DNA of 64,000 nucleotides, from the NCBI GenBank assembly GCA_949751835.1, contig CATKHK010000048.1:286345-350344 (forward strand), read 5' to 3'. Positions within the stretch are counted from its first letter, which is position 1, and every line of letters begins with the position of its first letter. The stretch comes from Blepharisma japonicum (lineage: Eukaryota; Ciliophora; Heterotrichea; Heterotrichida; Blepharismidae). Below are positions 1 to 9,742 of this stretch, one piece after another. The notes below the pieces were generated by a model, which was not told the origin of the DNA, ran no database searches, and was given only the letters and a program-made list of their open reading frames with translations. A program made the position numbers and the translations under genes.

Positions 1-201
1 ATTTGCTGCGAAAATCCGAATAAATGTGGAATAATGTTTTGCTTATCCTGTGGAGTTGCAATTAGTGAGAAGGATGGAGAAGCATTTGCGAGGCATTTTA
101 TGAATGGCTCGAATAATCCTTGCATTGATTGTGAAATAGTTAAAAAAAAGCCAGAGCCTGTTATTTATCAACGTGATAGGCTAAAGATATTAAAATTATA
201 A
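1..201 (+). CDS. Partial zinc-binding protein, C-terminal end
   Basis: The frame is open from base 1 to a TAA and gives 66 residues; the 5' part lies outside the window. The visible piece has spaced Cys and His pairs (CC, C, C..C, then HF and C..C) in an arrangement like the last zinc site of RING-between-RING or other treble-clef ubiquitin-ligase domains, followed by a short basic lysine-rich tail. This suggests a zinc-binding protein, possibly an E3 ligase, but the fragment is too short for a family call. It is on the same strand as the next gene, 325 bp upstream. Confidence 0.55.
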   Translation: MCCENPNKCGIMFCLSCGVAISEKDGEAFARHFMNGSNNPCIDCEIVKKKPEPVIYQRDRLKILKL

Positions 202-526
202 TTATGATATTTAATTTTAATTATTGAAATATATTAAAATAAAATTAGAGGGAAATATTATTGCTATTTAGCTAAATAAATTATTATTACTCAACAAATC
301 TTTCTCTCACATGATAATAGGCAATTTATTTTGGAATAAAATTCTCATAATATACTATTTTCTTTGAATTTAATGTCATTTTTTGATACTTAATCTAATT
401 AAAATATATTCAAGTGAAATTAAATAATTATTGATTTCTCATTATACCATCCTAAACTTTATTTAAAAACACTAATCAGCTCCTATCGCTTTAAAATTAA
501 CCCCTACCAAAATTTACTAATAATAA
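202..526. other. Intergenic, AT-rich
   Basis: No gene is seen. The stretch is very AT-rich and must carry the 3' end of the zinc protein and the promoter of the CCDC47 gene; no specific motif could be recognised. Confidence 0.6.
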
Positions 527-1648
527 ATGTCTTCTTTATTGTTCGCAAGCTTTCTTTCAGCAGCTCTTTCACAATACACCGATGATGATTTAGATATGGA
601 TTTCGATATTGTTGACACCAAAAAAGAAGAAGTCCTTCAAAACATGACTAAGCTTGAATATCAACCTCAACCTCACAATTTTTTCGTCGAGACCATCATG
701 ATTTCAATTTTATTTTTCTATGGAGTTAACTTTTTCATAGGAAAAGGCTCAAACGAAAAAATTGCAACAAGATGGATGTATTTGCTAAAATCCATTTTCC
801 AAGAAAACTTCAGTCATGTAGGGATTGCTGAAAAAGAAGGCGAAGGCGAAATGCTGTAAACAATATATAGGAAAGATGGGTACCATGCATTTAAATACTA
901 CGCATCAGGAAGGTACAACTGTGCATATTTATTAGCAGATTTAGAACTCAACAGAAGACAAGATCTCGTTAATTTATTGATTGGGAATTTACTATGGAAA
1001 GAAAAGGACAGAATTTCTTATGAAGTCCCTATTTCTTCATCTACACAAAACCCAATAGTGTTCGCTTTGGTCACAAATTCAGTATTAAAAAACATAAGAA
1101 CGAAATATGAAGACTTAAAAACCCTAACACATGTAGTTAAAGCACCAGTACCAAGCCAATTCACAGTCCTCTCTGAAAGCCAAGACATTGTCGAATGACT
1201 CATCAATCCTCAAGTCCAAGCTATAATTGAATCCCTCGCCCCAACAATTGAAATGATCTATATCACTGACCAAGTCATCGGAAAAAGCCAATATTCCATA
1301 CATATGAGATGCGAATTTATTAAGCCAGACACTAAAAAAGAAGCAGAAGATATACCAAAACAAGCACAATTAGTCTTATTATTAACAGATTTAGTACACA
1401 CACTTAAGTTATCAGCTTATGCAAAGGCTGCGGCTGATAAAGAAAGAGCTGCGATTGAAAAAGAAAAAATGAAGGAAGTCCAAGCCCAGAGAGAAGAAGA
1501 AAGACTGAAGAAAAAGATGGAACAGAAAAAGAAGGAGGAAGAAAAATTGCAAGGACTGAGCAAGGAAAAGTTGAGGAAAATGGAGGAAAAACAATATAAG
1601 CAAGAGCTAAAGAAGAAGTCAATGAAGTTTAAGACAGTTAAAGCTTAG
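527..1648 (+). CDS. CCDC47: CCDC47 homologue (PAT-complex ER membrane protein)
   Basis: After removing a 15-nt intron at 856-870 (gtaaacaatatatag) and reading the TGA at 1196 as Trp, one frame of 368 residues results. It starts with a short secretory leader and acidic stretch (QYTDDDLDMDF), has one membrane segment (about residues 58-70), a globular DUF1682 region, and ends in a highly charged coiled coil (AKAAADKERAAIEKEK... to MKFKTVKA). This order and the basic C-terminal helix are typical of CCDC47, which forms the PAT complex with Asterix and helps insert polar transmembrane helices at the ER translocon. Length is below the roughly 480 aa of animal proteins. The gene converges with the ARM-like gene 120 bp downstream. 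Confidence 0.85.
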
Positions 1649-1767
1649 ATAGTTATTATTAGAAATTTAAATACGGCTTATTTGGATGTTTCTTATAAAT
1701 TTAGGGTAAGGGATTTTATAAAAAAAATTAAAAATTCTCATATAAATAAAATACCTTTATTTTAAAA

Positions 1768-3815
1768 CTATACGTATCTATTAGTTCTTGACCTCATCAA
1801 CTGCTTTATTTCTTCACTTTGAGACCCTACAGTAGACGCGACAGTTCTTTTTCTTAGATTATTTCTATCATTTTTAGCACTTTTCCTTATCAAATTTTTG
1901 GGAATTTCATGTCATGACTGATGTCTTTTGAGTTCTTCTGACAAGTCATTATCATTTTCCGTTGCATATTGGACAATAATTCCTAATGTTTCTCTAGCTA
2001 AATATCTGAAATCCTTTTCCTCCACAGTTATTATAGGTTCTACAGCTGCTGCTATTAATTTGCTTAAAACTCCTCTGGATAATAAAATATACCTCAAATT
2101 CTTTACATTTTTGCACTCAAACAAGTAAAACGCCAACTTTTTCATCAATGAGCATAAAATCGCATTAGTTTTATACACAAAAAGACAAGTAAATAGCTTA
2201 TTCCAGCATTCTCTTTCTATTGCACATGCATTTTGTGGGGTAAGTTCAAGAATATTTGCAAGAGCTCTAAACAAGTTAAGTAAATAAAGATTTATCGGAA
2301 TTTGTATAGCAAATGCATTGAGCTGAATTATTTTATTTTTCGTTGAAAGCTGGAACCTCATGATTTCTCCTTGCAAACAATTAATCACATCAGGATTTAA
2401 AAATATCGAAATATGGGTGAAATTGTCGGTTTTGCATGCTTTTACCACTGTAATCAGAATGTTTAAATACTCGTTTTTTACTTCAAGCCATCTTGGGTGG
2501 TCAATTTCTTTTAAACTTGCTTCAATTAGCCCTTGCATTAAAGCAGTCCCATTAGTTACCAATAGCAGGCTTTTCAATACTTCAGCTTCTTTAAAAAGAG
2601 CTTTATTTTCAGCATCTCTAATTTCGTCCACACTAGAAAGGACTGGCACTGACAATGCATCACTTAAAAGCTGCTCAAAAAATGAAGCAATTCCAGTTAA
2701 TACATCAATTCCTTCATCTGTAATATTGGATAAATGATAAGCTTGCAGTTGTAGCAATTCCTGAATAAATTTTGGCAAAAGTTCACCTACAATTCTATTT
2801 CTCCATTGAATTAATATTGAATGATTTGTTATTATAACAAAATGCAAAAAGTGCTGAATTGAGCCAAATTTTATATGAGTTATCATATGCTCACCTATTT
2901 CTAGTTCGAAAAATAGAGCAAGAGTCCTATTTTCGTCTTTTTTTATCCAAAAATCAATTAGTTTGCAAGCCATCATTACTTTGACTTCTTCTACATGTGC
3001 TGAGAAGAATTCAGCGATATGGTGCATGGTCAGTTCAACTGCATCAAATTGATGGTATTTATGGAATATTGAAGAGTTTTGAGGGTCGATATACGCTTTA
3101 AACGCCACTGTAGAACCGTTTTCATGCTTAAAAATGTGATCTAACAGTAATTGAAAATTAAGTTGGTCAGCAAAAAATTCAGCCATAATAATTCCGTCAA
3201 CATTAACCATTTCGCCATCATTTGTCTTCAAAAATGGGCCTTGAGCTAGCCAGTCACCTATGAGTCTTACTTTATCTTCTGTATGAAAATCATTAAAATT
3301 TATTTTTTGGCTTCCCAATATATGGTTCGATGCTTTAAGCTCTGCTATTCTTTTTGATAGTTTTGAGGTTATTGCTCTTTCTTGCAGCTTTATAAAAGCG
3401 TGCTCAAAACGATTTCTTAGGAGTTCTTGTTTATCTTTTGGTGCCTAGATATTTTTTACAGAATTTAAAACGACTTCAATAAAATTCAGGATTTTTGAAA
3501 TTACTTGTTCATTTGTGGCTTTTAGAATTTCTTGTGTGATTATTTGTGAAACATCGAATCCTTCTTGAGAAAAAACTCGAAATAGGTCACAAACTAACCC
3601 ATCAATCTATTTATTCTTACTTCTGGAAGCTGCATTGAGATATTTATCAGAGACGGAAAAATTGAGCTGAAATAGATTTTTAAGTCTTTCAGTGATTTTT
3701 CTGTTTGGATCGCTGTGTTGAATTGCTCTAGAAGCTGCATAAGGAGCCGAGGATTGAGATCATGGCTGGATTCTAACTTTCTAAGATTAGCAAGAATACT
3801 TGATACCTCAGCCAT
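1768..3815 (-). CDS. ARM/HEAT-like helical protein, function unknown
   Basis: The protein is 672 residues once two introns are removed: 3445-3459 (15 nt, gtaaaaaatatctag) and 3607-3620 (14 nt, gtaagaataaatag). The TGA near 1912 is read as Trp, which adds a basic tail of about 48 residues (RKSAKNDRNN, RKRTVAST) ending at a TAG. The body is almost wholly alpha-helical with leucine-rich helical pairs, consistent with an armadillo or HEAT solenoid. There is no membrane segment or signal peptide. I do not recognise a family. The 14-nt intron is needed to keep frame and is shorter than all others here. It converges with CCDC47 and is followed on the same strand, 314 bp upstream, by CEP164. Confidence 0.7.
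3607..3620 (-). other. 14-nt intron candidate
   Basis: On the minus strand the sequence is gtaagaataaatag. Removing exactly 14 nt joins CCA GAA to ATT GAT and restores the frame of the ARM-like gene, whereas without removal a TAG follows within 15 codons. Neighbouring introns are 15-16 nt, so this may be a genuinely shorter intron or a one-base sequence error in a 15-nt intron. Confidence 0.6.
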
Positions 3816-4129
3816 TAATAAATTATTCGATTTGAGGTGGGAAATTTTAAATTAAAGATTTTTTATGGTTGAAAATAAGTTTACTTTGCTTTTCTACTTC
3901 GGGAATATATTAATGACTGGGATGCAACCAATTTTTATAAATATTATTATTTTTTATTTGGTTTTATGGCACTTTGCTTGGTTTAAATATTATAGGTCTT
4001 AACTTTATTTTTGAAAAATTTAAAGATATGGCAGATTCTTGATTTTCAAATTTAAATAGCAATATAACAAAAATTATTTTAAGTCCTATTTTAAGATTTT
4101 TAAAGCAACAAATAATTTAAATTAAATAA
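3816..4129. other. Intergenic, AT-rich
   Basis: Gap between the start of the ARM-like gene and the end of CEP164, both on the minus strand. No ORF, RNA or repeat was recognised. Confidence 0.6.
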
Positions 4130-5959
4130 TTAAGCTCATCTGATTTTTTTAGGTTTTAATACATTCATATCAGCTTTCAAATTGCTTAGTCAATTTGAAT
4201 GCTTCCAAGCAAACTCTTTAGCTAAATCAACTTGCCGGTCAGATACTTTGAGCTTGATTTCTGAGCTACGAAGTTGATTATCTGTAAAGTTTGAAGTTGA
4301 ATGCAAAGGAAATTGCCTATGTTCATTTACGTATTCAAAATTATCAGGTTTTTCGCTTCTTCAGCTCTTAATTATTTCTTCTTCTGTATCTGTCAAACTA
4401 TTTCTATCCCTTTTACGTTTTGGCTCAGGAGTTATCTCTTTAGATTTACTTGATGATATTAAGCCGCAAAATGGGGATTTTCTTTTCTTTTCAGAGCTCA
4501 ATAGTTCATTTTTAGAGCGCAGCTGATGGGTTTTCTTTGCACTTTTCATTAAAATGTCGTACTGTTTATTCATTTTGAAATATTTGCTGTGAAAAAATTC
4601 TATTTCTTCTTGAAGCTTTAATAAAGTTTCATTTTTTAGGTAAAGCTGATTATTTACTAATTCTAACTCAATTTCCAAATTTTTCAATTTATCAAAAGCA
4701 GCTTTAGGCTCATATATAGGCTTTGAGGCAGTTTTTTTATATTTCTGAGCCTGCATTAATTTTTCGAGCTTTTCTTTGTGCTCATTTTCTTTAGCTTTTC
4801 GATATACATTTATTTTTTTATATATATCATTTTTTACTTGCTCTTCTAATTTAATAGACAGCTCATCTAATGCTTTTTTCTTTTTATTTGGAATTTGGTT
4901 TATTAGATTTTGTTTGATTTCGTCAATTTCTTGTTGATAGCGTAATTTTATCTTATTAATTTCATTATCATTCGCTTTTTGAAGTTCATTTTTAACTTCT
5001 GTAATTTTATTATTTCATTGCATTTCTTCATTTTTTAATTGCAAAATATCAATTTCTAAGGCTTTTAAAGAATTTTTATATTCCTTTTCAATTTTATTTT
5101 TAATTTTAATCTTTTCAGTTTCAAAGTGCTGGGTGCGTTCATACACATTTTCATAAAATCCATGAGTAATTTGTCGTTCAATATCTAATTCAGCTCTTAA
5201 ATTGTCTAATTCTTTGTTTTCAGGCTCTACTACCATTGCTAAATCAATTTCTCTTTGTGTGTTTTCTTTAATTTTCTTTATTTCTCTTTCTTTAAAATTT
5301 TCGAATTTTTGGTTGATCTCATTTAAAATATTTTTTGTTTTATTTTTTATTTTTTTGATCTCTTCATCACAATTTGTTGCTATTTTTTCTTCATATGCAA
5401 AAACTTGCATTGTCTTTTTAGCTTTTAAGTACTCATATGTGTCTTTTTCTTCTTTTTCATTTTTGGCTCTTAATTCTTTTAAATCGTTTTCAAATTTTTC
5501 ATTAATTTCTTTTGTATTTTTTTCGAGTTCAATATCATACTCTTCTTGGGTTAATCTTTTATTAGGAGGCTTATGATTAGGATTTGGCACTGCAAAAGGC
5601 AAATTATGACTATGAATCTTTTTTTGATCTTGTATCGGCAATAACCCATCTTTATCATCATCTTTTCTCAGCTTGATTTCTTTTACTTCTTTAGCAATTA
5701 TTTTATAGATCGAATCACAAGGATGCTCAAATGTTTTTTCCCCTGTTTCTATATTTAGATAATAAATATCGCCATCTCTGGCTTGAAAAGGTTTTCATTC
5801 TTTTGGTAGTGGGGCTTTTAATGCATCTCTTGCTATGTAAAGCAAGTTTTCATCTTCTGGGAGTATAAGACCAATATATTCTGCATATTCTCTTATTTCT
5901 GCATATGTAGGTTCGAAACTTTCATCAACATTCTCTTCAAGCATAAGACTCTTTTCCAT
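4130..5959 (-). CDS. CEP164: CEP164 homologue (distal-appendage WW protein)
   Basis: One 609-residue frame from ATG at 5959 to TAA at 4130, with several TGA codons as Trp. Residues about 5-95 match the CEP164 N-terminus: LEENVDESFEPTYAEI, then EYAEYIGL, then a WW domain PLPKEWKPFQARDGDIYYLN ending in FEHPCDSIY. The first WW tryptophan is encoded by TGA, which is good evidence for the code. The rest is long charged coiled coil. CEP164 sits on distal appendages of the basal body and is needed for docking and ciliogenesis via TTBK2 recruitment; a cell covered in cilia needs it. It is shorter than the human protein (about 1460 aa), as usual in protists. The apparent breaks at 5015 and 4361 are TGA codons. 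Confidence 0.88.
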
Positions 5960-6032
5960 TTTTATGAAATTTTAATTAAAGCGCTATCAAAAGTTTCAAT
6001 TTTTTCTATTTATAACAAAATTCAGCTGAGGT

Positions 6033-6500
6033 CTATTTTACAGCCCTCTTAGTAATTGCTGGCAAAGGAATTTTTTGATATTTTGCCATTGTGCTTTTGT
6101 ATCTTTTATGCACATAATTCCCATTTCTTTCAGGACTTTTATTAGGAATTTTAGATTTTAAAGTGATTTTATTGACAGGTGAAGGAGAAAAGAGAAATAA
6201 ATGCTTGAAGGACTCAAAATCTTCAAGTTTTGATTTATTCATAGAGTTGCCTGATAAAGGCGCACTTCAAAATTCATTTTCACTGCTCCCATAATTTTCA
6301 GCGACTTCACTTCTTAATTTTCTAGCTTCTTTCATCAAAATTGATGGATCTTTAAATGCGCCTCTCCTTAATTTAAATTTTAATGTCTCAATTTTATATT
6401 CTTTTTCTTGGAGTTTTCTTTTAAGACTTTTAATTTCTTTTTCTTGATTTTGGCATCTGTCAATGAGTCCTTCTCTGGACAATGACAATATTTCATCCAT
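6033..6500 (-). CDS. Small coiled-coil protein, unknown
   Basis: 155 residues with one TGA (Trp) at 6267. The first 60 residues are a coiled coil (LIDRCQNQEKEIKSLKRKLQ), the rest is a basic, Ser/Pro-rich tail (KSKIPNKSPERNGNY). No family is recognised. It lies between CEP164 and the CEP78-like gene, so a basal-body role would be a guess from neighbourhood only. Its ATG at 6500 is about 10 bp from the start of a decayed duplicate of the neighbouring gene's promoter. Confidence 0.65.
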
Positions 6501-6511
6501 TAATTTTTTAA

Positions 6512-6699
6512 TTTAATCTTACCGTATATAAATGCAAAGCATGAACTAAAATTATCGAAAAGCTAATTCATCGATTAATTTAAAAATAACAATATTTCTC
6601 AGTCAAATCAAAGGTAATTTCTAAGAAAAATACTAAAATCGAAACATTTTTAGCTTGCTTACAATTTTAAAATTCTCTAAACAAAATGCTATTTGAAAG
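6512..6699 (+). repeat. Decayed duplicate of promoter and 5' end of the LRR gene
   Basis: This stretch aligns, with gaps, to 6715-6954. Shared landmarks in the same order are: taatc.tacc.tata.aaatg, then aatttaaaaat, then tttctcag.caaa.caaaggtaa, then aaaatcg, then aaacaaaa and tttgaaag. It covers upstream DNA, first exon, first intron and most of exon 2 of the gene starting at 6804, but has lost the frame. It therefore reads as a tandem duplication of promoter plus 5' end whose left copy has degenerated. Confidence 0.6.
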
Positions 6700-6803
6700 T
6701 TAATTTTGATTTTTTTAATATAATCATACCTTATAGAAATGTTATTGCTGATTAAAATTCATTGAATATGCTAAATTCATCTATTTGAAACTATAATTTA
6801 AAA

Positions 6804-8242
6804 ATGAAAAGCACTTCTCAGCCAAACCAAAGGTAAATTCTAATAAGAGACCTCGAAGCCCTTCTGGGAAAAAGCCAAAAACGGACCCAAAATCGCAGTA
6901 CCTTGATCTTGCCAACAGATTTAAATGTCCTCCAAACAAAAATTTAGTTGAAAGGTAAAAATAAGGCAGTTTAACTGAAAATCAAATTGAGCTTTGTCTA
7001 GACGATATTTCAAGCCAAGAACTTCGGCATCTGCCTAATATCCTATCAAATATAAAGCAAATAAACTGTATAAAACTATGAACAAAAAGCTATGAGAAGA
7101 AAACTAAGGTAAAATCAGCAAACCGGAAAAATAAGCTTTCTGAGCCGAATGCAAAGCCTATCGCAGCGAATCCTTCAATTATGCACAGGTTTTCAAAGTT
7201 TTTGTGTAATAATTTGGCAAAAAACCAATGCTTGCAGCAGCTTTGCTTATTTGGGTTAGAGTTTCAAGAAAGTAGCTGGCAGCAGCTTGCAAGTGGCTTG
7301 ATTTCTTCATCTGTGCTTTCACTAGTCATAAACCACTGCAAATTTTCAGAGCCGCAGCTGGAAATATTATTATCTGCACTCAGTAACCAAAATCAATTGA
7401 AAAGCTTAGACTTATCATGAAATGAGCTAGGTGAAAAATCAGGATACATGATATCAAGAATTATAGGAAAACAAGGTGAAAGACGAGACACTGAAACCTG
7501 AGCTCAAAGTTTAAGAGGCTCAATAGGAGGAAACTCTGAAGGCCTGGAAGAATTAATAATAGGCTACAACCACATTGGCGACTACGGCTGGGAGCACATT
7601 TTAACTGCTTTGCACTGTGATATATGGCTTAAATATATCGATATCCGTGGTAACCACCTAACCTCAAAATCTTTTAGAGAAACTGAAAGACTCTTAGACG
7701 AAAATAAATATTTACTTGTAATCGATATTCGTGACAACAAAGATTCAATGAATTTCTTAACAAGAATTCTCAATAAGCTTGTTGATAATTTTACATCATA
7801 TCCCCATACAGCCCTTACTGATAAATATTCAATTTTATATGAACAAATATTAAATGATCAGCAGCCTGACCCCACCTTTATTGTTTCAGCTTTTAAGGCA
7901 AGAAGAACTCTCACAGCGTCTTTTTCTAGGCCCAAAAATGACTCTTTCAGAAAAGCAAGCCCAGAGCCAAATTCATACGGAAATACCAGAAATAATGATA
8001 AATGTACGAATAGAGAATGCAATAAAATTATAGAAAATTTGCAAAGGGAATGCTCAAGGTTGTCAATTGAAAATGAAAGATTGAAAAGAAAACTAGAAAA
8101 AGAAAGCAGGAAGCCAACTTTTTCAAGCCAAGATGAAGAAGAAAGCGAGGAATATTATGATAGCAATAGAAATATCCCAAGTGCAGAAGGACTGCTAAGC
8201 GAAGTTGATAATATTATAAAGCAGCTCGAGAGTTTTCCTTAA
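6804..8242 (+). CDS. Leucine-rich-repeat/coiled-coil protein, CEP78-like
   Basis: 468 residues if introns 6833-6849 (17 nt) and 6955-6969 (15 nt, gtaaaaataaggcag) are removed. The second intron is firm; the first length is inferred from frame, since a 15-nt cut would not fit and no other upstream ATG is in frame. After a basic N-terminus (PSGKKPKTDPK) come LRRs of the ribonuclease-inhibitor type (LKSLDLSWNELG, LEELIIGYNHIGDYG, LKYIDIRGNHL, LLVIDIRDNKD). Then follow a Ser/Arg linker and a short coiled coil (about residues 400-435). This LRR-plus-coiled-coil order matches CEP78, a centriolar protein, and the neighbours CEP164 and CDC14 fit, but LRR proteins are many. Several TGA codons are Trp. 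Confidence 0.65.
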
Positions 8243-8257
8243 TTTTAAAATTTTTAT

Positions 8258-9616
8258 CTAAATCGAAGCTTTTGCTCTAGTAATCGGGGTATGAGAAGGC
8301 AGCCTATAATTCTGAGGCCTTGACATAAAAATGTTCTGTATTGCATTGTTCCTATAAGATTTAGACTTGACTGAATCATAGGTAACGGATGCTGATCTCG
8401 TGGAGGGTGTATAAGCCTATATAAAGTTTACCCTATCCAAGCTTCTTCTCCTTTCAGGCGTTATTGATTGATTATTTTTTTTAGCGTTAACAAGCCTTTT
8501 AGCTTGTCCAAAATCCCCGAATTTTGCTATAAAAGTTTCTTCAGGTGTTAATTCTGTTTTTTCTAAAAACTCATCTTTTAATTTTTTTAATAAATTTGCG
8601 TTACTTTCACTGTTTCGCCAACTTTTACAAATTAATTCCATATCAATTAAAAATTGTTGTTGAGGTCCGAGAACGCTTCCAGGGCGGCAAATTCTGATTC
8701 AGCCAATAAAAGCGGCAGCTGAAATTTCATAATGTTTCATAGCATAGCAAGCTATAAGAGTCCCAGTTCTTCCTAATCCTGCTTTACAGTGCACTGCAAT
8801 TCCCCCTGGCTCAGTTTCAGCGATTTTTATGAATTTTTTTACTATTTCTTCAGATGGGCAGCTTCCATCGAGAAAATAAAGCTCATAGTGATTTATTCCT
8901 TCAGCTTTAAATCGATTTGCTTCATAAGTCCTTTTATTCAGTCTTACTACACTAGAGATTCCTAATTTTTTAAAAACAGGGCAATAGTCTTCAGGCGTAA
9001 AGCATTTATACCCATCCCCATCAACAGTGTTTGGGCTTGGTGAGCTGAAAGCAAGCATTTTTCCTGGGATTATTCAATTCATATCACCGTTTTCTATCCT
9101 TTGCAAATTTTCATACTCTTCAAAATTAAACGTTTTTGGGTTAAATCAATTAAGCTTCACCGCTCTTTCCAGCCCTTGAATGCAATGCAATATTGTACAT
9201 TTATAGCTACACGTCCCAAACCCTGCATCTCTATAGTCAAGAAACCTTGGCAGCACAGAAAATGGCATTCATGCTGCTTCACTTGTTTTATTAAGAAATA
9301 AAACTTGATACGCACACATTAAATAAGCCGCATTTGTTCTCTTTACTGGATCCAAAGCAGCATAATGAAAAATTTGGTGCTGAGATAATGAAGGGTTTTT
9401 AATAAGCTTGTCTAATTCGATACAAAACCTATATGTCATTCCTAGGTTAATTGGCCCGAAATCTTGATTAAAAGGCTCATAGGTAAGTTCCTATATATCT
9501 TTTACATTATCTATGCAGAAATATGATGAATTCGCTTTGTTACGGGGCGGGGATTTGTCACTTATTCAGTAGAGTCGGTTAGGGATGATTTCAATGGCAT
9601 GATTGTAAGATAACAT
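8258..9616 (-). CDS. CDC14: CDC14 dual-specificity phosphatase
   Basis: 442 residues after removing introns 8417-8431 (gtaaactttatatag) and 9491-9505 (gtaaaagatatatag), with TGA as Trp. Hallmarks of CDC14 are all present: N-terminal RLYWISDKSPP, TYEPFNQDFGPINLG, LERAVKLNWFNPKTF, the catalytic loop HCKAGLGRTGTLIACY and the diagnostic GWIRICRPGSVLGPQQQFL. The active-site Cys and Arg are intact. CDC14 removes phosphate from CDK sites during mitotic exit and also localises to centrosomes or basal bodies. The tail after the catalytic domain is short and basic. The stop codon lies 15 bp from that of the CEP78-like gene (convergent), and the start is 126 bp from the CNG-channel start (divergent). 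Confidence 0.95.
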
Positions 9617-9742
9617 TAAGTAATAATGAAGTAAATTGCAAAATTAATTTGTTAGGCAGTGATTTAAAGGAATTTTTTTATTCAAGGAAGTGAATAGCTG
9701 GCAAAGAAATTAATTAGTCAGATAAATTTTTCTAAAAATAAA

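Noticed and set aside
1121-1130. ccctaaca, a word resembling the heterotrich telomere repeat
   Set aside because: Single occurrence inside the CCDC47 coding region.
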